The translations under genes were made by a program, and so were the position numbers. From Chloroflexota bacterium (GTDB taxonomy: Bacteria > Chloroflexota > Limnocylindria > P2-11E): DNA of 11,590 nucleotides. Shown piece by piece: positions 7,007-11,590 of the stretch. The notes under the pieces are model-generated. The model was not told where the DNA came from and made no database searches. It saw nothing but the letters and a program-made list of their open reading frames with translations. The first letter of the stretch is position 1. The number at the start of each line of letters is the position of its first letter. The stretch covers positions 1-11,590 of the forward strand of contig VGPA01000025.1 of the NCBI GenBank assembly GCA_016875665.1. The letters are read 5' to 3'.

Positions 7007-7893
7007 TGCGCCCGCCGCGGATCGAGGTGCGCGTTCGCGCGATCGACCGCGAGCCCCACGACCAGCAGCGCGAGCAGGAACAGGAGCATCGCGCCCTGGA
7101 TCACCGGGTAGTCGCGGGCGGTGACCGACCGCACGAAGAGCAGCCCCAGCCCCTGCCGGGAGAACAGTGCCTCCACGATCATGGCGCCGCCGAGCAGGCG
7201 CGCGAACGAGAGACCGACCAGCGTGACGAGCGCGCCGGCCTGCGGCCGGAGCGCATGACGCAGCAGGACCTGCCGGCCCGGCAGCCCCTTCGCGCGGGCC
7301 ACGGTGACCCACTCCTCGCCCAGCGAGTCCAGCACGAGAGCGCGCACGAGCCGGGCGAGCGACGCCGCCGCGGGTAGGGCGAGCGTCAGCGTGGGCAGCA
7401 CGAGCGGCCATCCGGCGAGCGCCGCCCCGGCGCCGATCAGCAGCAGCAGGCCCATCCAGAACGGCGGCACGGCGGCGACGAGGGCCGCGGCCATCCGAAT
7501 GCCGGCATCGGTCCGCGCCCCGGCGCGGGCGGCCGCGACCGAGCCGAGTGGAACGGCCAGGAGGACCGTGAGCAGCGTGCCGGCGAGCGCGAGCTCGACG
7601 GTCGGACCGAGATGGGCGAGCAGCGTTTCGGCCACGGGTATGTCGGTGTAGATCGAACGTCCGAGGTCGCCCCGCGCCACCCGGCCGAGCCAGTCCGCGT
7701 ACCGGACCGGGATCGGGCGCTCGTCGACGCCGATCCCGCGGTCGCGGCGGATCGCCTCGACCGTGGCGGCCGTGGGGTCGGGCCCGGCGAGGATCAGTGC
7801 CGCGTCGCCGGGAAGGACCTGCGTGAGCGCAAAGACGAGGAAGGTCGACAGCAGCACCAGCGGCACCGCGGCGACGGCCTGACGCAGGATCAA
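7003..7893 (-). CDS. ABC transporter permease, DppB/OppB type
   Basis: A 296-residue inner-membrane permease, slightly short for DppB (usually about 305-340). The N-terminal helix is followed by LTQVLPGDAA and the periplasmic block RYADWLGRVARGDLGRSIY (about residues 64-82). The EAA loop EEWVTVARAKGLPGRQVLL carries the ARAKG core that contacts the ATPase, and LRPQAGALVTLVG with LLGGAMIVEALFSRQGLG follows, as in DppB. The best start is a TTG at 7893 with a GGAG 11 bases upstream; a GTG ten codons in is an alternative but would shorten the first helix. A perfect 8-base inverted repeat brackets this start. It lies 21 bases after the YczE-like gene and overlaps the DppC-like gene by four bases, so the pair is cotranscribed with the amine-metabolism genes. 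Confidence 0.9.
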   Translation of the reverse strand: MILRQAVAAVPLVLLSTFLVFALTQVLPGDAALILAGPDPTAATVEAIRRDRGIGVDERPIPVRYADWLGRVARGDLGRSIYTDIPVAETLLAHLGPTVELALAGTLLTVLLAVPLGSVAAARAGARTDAGIRMAAALVAAVPPFWMGLLLLIGAGAALAGWPLVLPTLTLALPAAASLARLVRALVLDSLGEEWVTVARAKGLPGRQVLLRHALRPQAGALVTLVGLSFARLLGGAMIVEALFSRQGLGLLFVRSVTARDYPVIQGAMLLFLLALLVVGLAVDRANAHLDPRRAQ

Positions 7894-7905
7894 CGGCCGT
7901 CAGGC
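7877..7905. repeat. 8-bp inverted repeat bracketing the DppB-like start codon
   Basis: GCCTGACG at 7877-7884 and its exact reverse complement CGTCAGGC at 7898-7905 are separated by 13 bases containing the TTG start at 7893-7891. In the mRNA the stem would place the start codon in the loop and pair the last base of the upstream GGAG. It may be chance in GC-rich DNA. Confidence 0.6.
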
Positions 7906-7914
7906 TCCGCGCGG

Positions 7915-8580
7915 TCAGCCATGCTGCGTGGCAGGTGCGACGCGTGCGGCGAGCCCGAGGGAGAACGCGACGGAGCGGCCGACGAGGAGCGCGAACAGGA
8001 CCGTGCCCAGGCCCACCGTCCCGCCGAGGAGCCAACCCGCGGTCACGGCGGACACCTCGAGCCCGAGCCGCACCCTCGCGATCGGCATGCCGGTGTGGTG
8101 GTGCAGGAGCGTCATCAGCCCGTCCCGCGGCCCAGGGCCGGTCCCGCAGGTCAGGTAGATGCCGCTCCCGATCCCCGTCAACGCGACGCCGGCGAGCGTC
8201 GTCGCGAGCTGTACCCACGTCTCGGTCGCGGGGGGGATCAGGCGCGTGCCGGCGGAAAGGGTGGCTGACACGACCGTCGCGTTCAGGATCGTGCCGAGGC
8301 CGGGTCGCTCCCGGAAGGGGATCCAGATGGCCAGGACCGCCGCGCTGACGAGGAAGACGGAGAACCCGAGGTCGAGCCCGAGGCGCAGCGCGATCCCCTG
8401 CGCGAGCACGGTCCACGGCGCGTTCCCGAGGCCGGCCTGGACCTGCAGCGTCTGGCCGATCCCGAAGACCACGAGCCCCGCGACGAGGATGCCGAGCGTC
8501 GCGAAGCCCGGCCGCCAAGTGGAGCGCGACGTCCAGCGCGTGCGGGTGACGGTGGTCGAGCCGAGCAGGAACGCCCTCAT
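7915..8580 (-). CDS. YczE/YitT-like integral membrane protein
   Basis: A 221-residue membrane protein with about five or six hydrophobic segments. Recognisable YczE-type features are QAGLGNAPWTVLAQGI near residues 48-63 (a LGxxPWxVL motif), RPGLGTILNATVV, then GTGPGPRDGLMTLL and GWLLGGTVGLGT in the second half. The family is widespread and its biochemical role is not established; no transport function has been assigned that I can name with confidence. The ATG at 8580 is four bases after the GS-like stop and has no clear ribosome site, suggesting reinitiation from the upstream gene. Its place between an amine ligase and peptide-type permeases is unusual and hints at a role in uptake or export of the same substrate, which is inference. 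Confidence 0.78.
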   Translation of the reverse strand: MRAFLLGSTTVTRTRWTSRSTWRPGFATLGILVAGLVVFGIGQTLQVQAGLGNAPWTVLAQGIALRLGLDLGFSVFLVSAAVLAIWIPFRERPGLGTILNATVVSATLSAGTRLIPPATETWVQLATTLAGVALTGIGSGIYLTCGTGPGPRDGLMTLLHHHTGMPIARVRLGLEVSAVTAGWLLGGTVGLGTVLFALLVGRSVAFSLGLAARVAPATQHG

Positions 8581-8584
8581 CGGG

Positions 8585-9937
8585 TCAGAACAGGGTCAGG
8601 TACTCGTCCGTCTCCCACTTGCTGACCGCGGAGTGGTAGCGCACCCACTCGCGGCGCTTCACCGTGATGAGCTCGCGCGCGAGCTCCGGCGAGAGCGCGC
8701 CCTGCACGACCGGGTCCTTCTCGAACTCGTCGACCGCCTCTTTGAGCGACTGGGGCAGCACGCGCAGCTTGCGCTCGCGGACCTCGGCGAGGGTGAGCTG
8801 GTACATGTTGATCGCGAGCGGGTCGCCCGGGTCGAGCTTCCGCTCGATGCCGTCGATGCCCGCGGCGACGAGGCCGGCGAGCGCAAGGTATGGGTTGACC
8901 GCGCCGGACACCGCGCGCACCTCGAATCGGCCGCCCTCCGGCGTGCGCACCATGTGCGTGCGGTTGTTGTCGCCGTACGAGATGAAGGCCGGGGTCCAGG
9001 TGAAGCCGGACGTCGATCCCGTGAGGAAGGCCCCGATGTTGAGACGCTTGTAGCAGTTGACCGTCGGCGCGAGCAGCAGCGCGAGCGCCGGCGCGTGGGC
9101 GAGGATCCCGCCGAGGAACTGGTACGCGAGCCGGGATTGGCCCAGTCCGCGCGGGTCCGCGGCGTCGTCGAAGGCGTTCTTCCCGTCCTTCCACAGCGAG
9201 AGGTGCACGTGGCTCCCGTTGCCGGTCAGGTTGAGGAAGGGCTTCGGCATGTGTGTCGCGATCGCGCCGACCGAGCGTGCGACCTGCGAGGTCATCATCT
9301 TGAAGAAGGTGTAGCGGTCCGCGGTGACGAGGGCGTCCGCATACTTCCAGTTGAGCTCGAACTGAGCCGTCGCGTCCTCGTGGTCGCTCGCGTACGGTTC
9401 CCAGCCGAGACGCTCCATGTACTCGACGAGCGACCGCAGATAGCCGATGTTGGCCGCCAGGCTCTTGAAGTCGTAGCAGGGCTTCTCGAGGGTGTCGACG
9501 CGGCCCGGGTCGAACGGCGCGATCGTGCCGTCCTCGTTCCGCGTGACGAGCATGTGCTCGGCCTCCATACCGACCTTCATCTCGTAGCCGAGCTTCTTGA
9601 GGCGGGCGAGGGCGTTCTTGAGATTGGTGCGGGCACAGTAGGCGTAGGGGGTCCCGTCCACGTGGATGTCGCAGACGACCCGCGCGACGCCCTGCTCCCA
9701 CGGCACCGGGGTATACGTGTCGAGGTCCGGCATGCCGATCATGTCGTGGCTGTGCGGCCCCTGGCCGAGGCCCACGGTGGCGGCGCCGGCGAAGCCCGCG
9801 CTCCCGGCCACGAACTGCTCCGCGGCGCTGGCGGGAACCCCCTTCACGCGGGGGGTCCCGTTGATGTCGACCCACTGCGCGAGGATGTAGCTCACCCGGT
9901 CCGCCGCGAGCCGCGCCTTGAATTCCTTGGTGTCCAC
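8585..9937 (-). CDS. glnT: Type III glutamine synthetase / gamma-glutamylmethylamide synthetase family ligase
   Basis: A 450-residue ATP-dependent gamma-glutamyl ligase of the glutamine synthetase fold. Visible motifs are the metal-binding GMEAEHML (Glu125, Glu127), QFELNWKYADAL (from residue 193), the nucleotide/glutamate-site GNGSHVHLSLWKDGK (239-253), NNRTHMVRTP (324-333) and RFEVRAVSGAVNPYLAL (337-353). In classical GS the YEAP segment carries the Glu that deprotonates ammonium. Here the aligned segment is TWTP with Trp314, a pattern I associate with the GlnT/GmaS branch, so an amine such as methylamine may replace ammonia. I chose the GTG at 9937 because GGGAGG lies eight bases upstream; a GTG at 9946 would overlap that site. 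It sits between the sarcosine-oxidase-like genes and the YczE-like gene. The family is certain; GlnT versus GmaS substrate is not. Confidence 0.88.
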   Translation of the reverse strand: MDTKEFKARLAADRVSYILAQWVDINGTPRVKGVPASAAEQFVAGSAGFAGAATVGLGQGPHSHDMIGMPDLDTYTPVPWEQGVARVVCDIHVDGTPYAYCARTNLKNALARLKKLGYEMKVGMEAEHMLVTRNEDGTIAPFDPGRVDTLEKPCYDFKSLAANIGYLRSLVEYMERLGWEPYASDHEDATAQFELNWKYADALVTADRYTFFKMMTSQVARSVGAIATHMPKPFLNLTGNGSHVHLSLWKDGKNAFDDAADPRGLGQSRLAYQFLGGILAHAPALALLLAPTVNCYKRLNIGAFLTGSTSGFTWTPAFISYGDNNRTHMVRTPEGGRFEVRAVSGAVNPYLALAGLVAAGIDGIERKLDPGDPLAINMYQLTLAEVRERKLRVLPQSLKEAVDEFEKDPVVQGALSPELARELITVKRREWVRYHSAVSKWETDEYLTLF

Positions 9938-9945
9938 GTCCGCCA

Positions 9946-9951
9946 CCTCCC
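9946..9951 (-). promoter_or_regulatory. Ribosome binding site deciding the GS-like start
   Basis: The minus strand reads GGGAGG here, with eight bases to the GTG at 9937. The nearer upstream GTG at 9946 begins with the last G of this motif, so it cannot use it. This trims three residues from the longest possible protein. Confidence 0.65.
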
Positions 9952-9966
9952 CAAACGCCCGCTGGT

Positions 9967-11187
9967 CTAGTGAGAGACCGCCGCCGCCGCCTTCTCCCCG
10001 AGGGGCTCGTTGCGCGCGAAACGCTCGAGCGAGAACGGCTCGAGCACCGCAGGCACCTTGCCGGTGGCGATCAGCTCGGCCACGCGGTGGCCGGCGGCCG
10101 GCGCCGCCTTGAAGCCCCAGGTGCCCCAGCCCACGTCGAGCACGAAGCCCTTCACCTCGGTCGGGCTCATTATCGGGGCGAAGTCGGGGGTCATGTCACA
10201 GATGCCCGCCCACTGGCGGAGGATCTTCACCCCCGCAACGCACGGCATGAGCTCGGAGACGTGGCGAGCCAGCGACTCGAGGAACGGCAGGGTCGAGCGC
10301 AGGCTGTACGAGGAATACGGGTCGATCTCCTGGCCCATGACCAACTCCCCGCGGTCGCTCTGCGACACGTACACGTGGTACGAGGCCGACACGACGACTT
10401 TGTCGAGGAACGGCTTGAGCGACTCGCTCACGGCCGCCTGGAGCGGGTGGGTGACGATGGGCAGCTTCACTCCGGCCATCGCGGCGATGATCCCGCACCA
10501 TCCGGCCGTGGCGTTGACCACGGTCTGCGTCTTGATCGGCCCGCGGCTCGTGCGTACGCCGGTGACCTGCCCCTTCTCGATGTCGATACCGGTCACCTCG
10601 GTGTGCGGGTGGATCTCGACGCCCAAGCGGTCGGCCTGGCGCGCGTACGCCCAGACGACGGCATCGTGGCGGATGATGCCCCCCGGCGGGTGGTAGAGCG
10701 CCGCGAGGACGGGGAAGCGCGGGGTGTCGGACATGTCCAGCGCGGGCACGAGCTCCTGGATCTCGTCGCGGAAGATGACCCGGCTGTTCACACCCATCAC
10801 CTGGTTCATCTCCGCGCGCACCCGGAGGCCGGTGACCGCCGACTCGGTGTGGGCGAGGGTCATGTGCCCTTCCTGCGAGAAGAGCACGTTGTAGTCCATC
10901 TCCGTCGAGAGCCGCTCGTAGCGCTTCACGGCCTCGTCGTAGAACCGGACGCCCTCGCCGGTGCGGTAGTTGGAGCGGATGATCGCCGTGTTGCGGCCGC
11001 TGGCACCCGAGCCGACGTACGAGCGCTCGAGCACCGCGACCTTGCGCACGCCGCGCTTGGCCAGCTCGTACGCGATCGCGAGGCCGTGGACGCCGCCGCC
11101 GACGATCACCACGTCGTACGAAGCCTTCAGCTCCGGGCGCCGGCTCCAGATGCGGTCGTGGCGGAACAGGTTGGTGATGCCGAACAA
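9967..11187 (-). CDS. Sarcosine oxidase beta-type FAD oxidoreductase (DAO family)
   Basis: A 406-residue flavoprotein of the D-amino-acid-oxidase/sarcosine oxidase beta family. The Rossmann FAD motif is DVVIVGGGVHGLAIAYELA (25-43) with the acidic end of the second strand at VLERSYVGSGASGRN. GGIIRHDAVVWAYAR contains His174, at the position where heterotetrameric sarcosine oxidases attach FMN covalently (His near 173-175), and the C-terminal GWGTWGFKAAPAAGH (353-367) closes the FAD site. Such proteins oxidise N-methyl amines (sarcosine, N-methylglutamate) to an imine in complex with alpha, gamma and delta subunits. The TTG start at 11187 has GGAGGG eight bases upstream and lies four bases after the gamma-like gene. 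Alpha and delta subunits are not in the window. With the adjacent GlnT/GmaS-type ligase, N-methylglutamate dehydrogenase (MgdA-like) is a serious alternative to sarcosine oxidase. Confidence 0.87.
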   Translation of the reverse strand: MFGITNLFRHDRIWSRRPELKASYDVVIVGGGVHGLAIAYELAKRGVRKVAVLERSYVGSGASGRNTAIIRSNYRTGEGVRFYDEAVKRYERLSTEMDYNVLFSQEGHMTLAHTESAVTGLRVRAEMNQVMGVNSRVIFRDEIQELVPALDMSDTPRFPVLAALYHPPGGIIRHDAVVWAYARQADRLGVEIHPHTEVTGIDIEKGQVTGVRTSRGPIKTQTVVNATAGWCGIIAAMAGVKLPIVTHPLQAAVSESLKPFLDKVVVSASYHVYVSQSDRGELVMGQEIDPYSSYSLRSTLPFLESLARHVSELMPCVAGVKILRQWAGICDMTPDFAPIMSPTEVKGFVLDVGWGTWGFKAAPAAGHRVAELIATGKVPAVLEPFSLERFARNEPLGEKAAAAVSH

Positions 11188-11191
11188 AGGG

Positions 11192-11590
11192 TTAGCCCTC
11201 CACCCAGCAGCCGGCGGGCACGAGCCCGTGGGCCTTGCCGGTGTGCTCGAGCGAGTCCCAGACGTGCTCGGCGAGATCGCGGTCGACGAGGATCGTGAAC
11301 CCCGGAGTCCCCTGCCGGTCGCGGCGGGCGAGCGTGACCTGCACGCTGGCGAGGGGGCCGAAGGCGATACGGCCGTCGGCGAGCGCCGCCGCGGAGAGGT
11401 CGATCGCCGTGTGCTCCTCGAGGATCGCGCGCGCCTTCGGCCCGATGAGCCGGAGTGCGGCGATGCCGGAGGAGACGTCGGTCGGGACGAGGCCGCGCTC
11501 GCGGAGGGTCGTGCCCAGCGCGCCGGCCGCGGCGAGGCCGGCGCCGGCGACGAGGACGAGCGTCTCGTCCGCGTTCAGATCCCAGAGCTC
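11192..11590 (-). CDS. Sarcosine oxidase gamma / GcvT-fold protein, C-terminal part (5' partial)
   Basis: The minus-strand frame is open from the window edge to TAA at 11194-11192 and gives 132 residues. Visible features are TDVSSGIAALRLIGPKARAIL and, 30-70 residues later, FTILVDRDLAEHVWDSL ending HGLVPAGCWVEG. The DVSSG...LRLxGPxAR block and the late VWDxL...GLxPAG block match the folate-binding N-terminal fold of GcvT. The protein stops straight after this region, as in sarcosine oxidase gamma subunits and unlike full GcvT or the alpha subunit, which carry a further C-terminal domain. It precedes the beta-type flavoprotein by four bases, supporting membership in the same oxidase. The amino-terminal part lies beyond the window. 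A stand-alone aminomethyltransferase-like protein is the alternative. Confidence 0.7.
   Translation of the reverse strand, partial: ELWDLNADETLVLVAGAGLAAAGALGTTLRERGLVPTDVSSGIAALRLIGPKARAILEEHTAIDLSAAALADGRIAFGPLASVQVTLARRDRQGTPGFTILVDRDLAEHVWDSLEHTGKAHGLVPAGCWVEG
11196..11201 (-). promoter_or_regulatory. Ribosome binding site of the beta-type flavoprotein
   Basis: The minus strand reads GGAGGG inside the last codons of the gamma-like gene, eight bases before a TTG. The strong site and good spacing support this rare start codon. Confidence 0.65.

Noticed and set aside
8159..9970. A 603-codon plus-strand open frame opposite the YczE-like and GS-like genes
   Set aside because: Compositionally biased shadow; the minus strand shows clear GS motifs in order.
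9964..9979. Small inverted repeat GGTCT...AGACC at the end of the flavoprotein gene, considered as a terminator
   Set aside because: Only a 5-base stem, no T-run, and the downstream gene has a strong ribosome site 29 bases on, so the operon probably continues.
9970..11298. A 442-codon plus-strand open frame opposite the flavoprotein
   Set aside because: No family features and rich in Arg/His/Asp; the minus strand carries FAD-binding and His174 motifs.

Overview
This is an 11.6 kb, very GC-rich, protein-coding window with almost no intergenic DNA. Every base lies in a gene or within about 30 bases of one. No tRNA, rRNA, CRISPR array, insertion sequence or other mobile element was seen. The gene density, frequent GTG/TTG starts, an NrfD/MopB/TorD respiratory cluster, a lipoprotein binding protein and an oligopeptide-type ABC transporter suggest a high-GC environmental bacterium. 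Soil lineages such as Rokubacteria/Methylomirabilota fit, but that taxonomic guess is inference only.

Region 1 (1-3999, + strand) is the 3' part of a complex iron-sulfur molybdoenzyme operon: the last 55 codons of an NrfD/PsrC-type membrane subunit, a 991-residue molybdopterin oxidoreductase, and a TorD-type maturation chaperone. They are linked by ATGA and GTGA stop/start overlaps. The catalytic subunit has no Tat signal peptide, which is unusual beside a TorD chaperone.

Region 2 (3967-6206) holds a peptidase C26 (PuuD-like) gamma-glutamyl hydrolase on the - strand and, divergent from it across 26 bases, a lipoprotein peptide/nickel-type solute-binding protein on the + strand. The binding-protein gene lacks a Shine-Dalgarno but has a -10-like box placed for transcription to begin at its ATG.

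Region 3 (6182-11590, - strand) is one tight apparent operon, in transcription order: sarcosine-oxidase gamma-like protein (5' end outside the window), sarcosine-oxidase beta-type flavoprotein, type III glutamine synthetase/gamma-glutamylmethylamide synthetase family ligase, YczE-like membrane protein, DppB-type permease, DppC-type permease. Gaps are 4, 29, 4, 21 and -4 bases. The permease operon converges on the binding-protein gene and the two overlap by 25 bases. No ABC ATPase is present.

Working model (inference): the ABC transporter imports an amine or amino-acid-like substrate. The GS-like enzyme gamma-glutamylates an amine, the flavoprotein oxidises an N-alkyl amine product, the gamma-like subunit belongs to the same oxidase, and the C26 enzyme may hydrolyse a gamma-glutamyl amide. 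This resembles the N-methylglutamate route of methylamine use (gmaS plus sarcosine-oxidase-like NMG dehydrogenase) and the Puu putrescine pathway (PuuA/PuuB/PuuD), but matches neither completely within the window.
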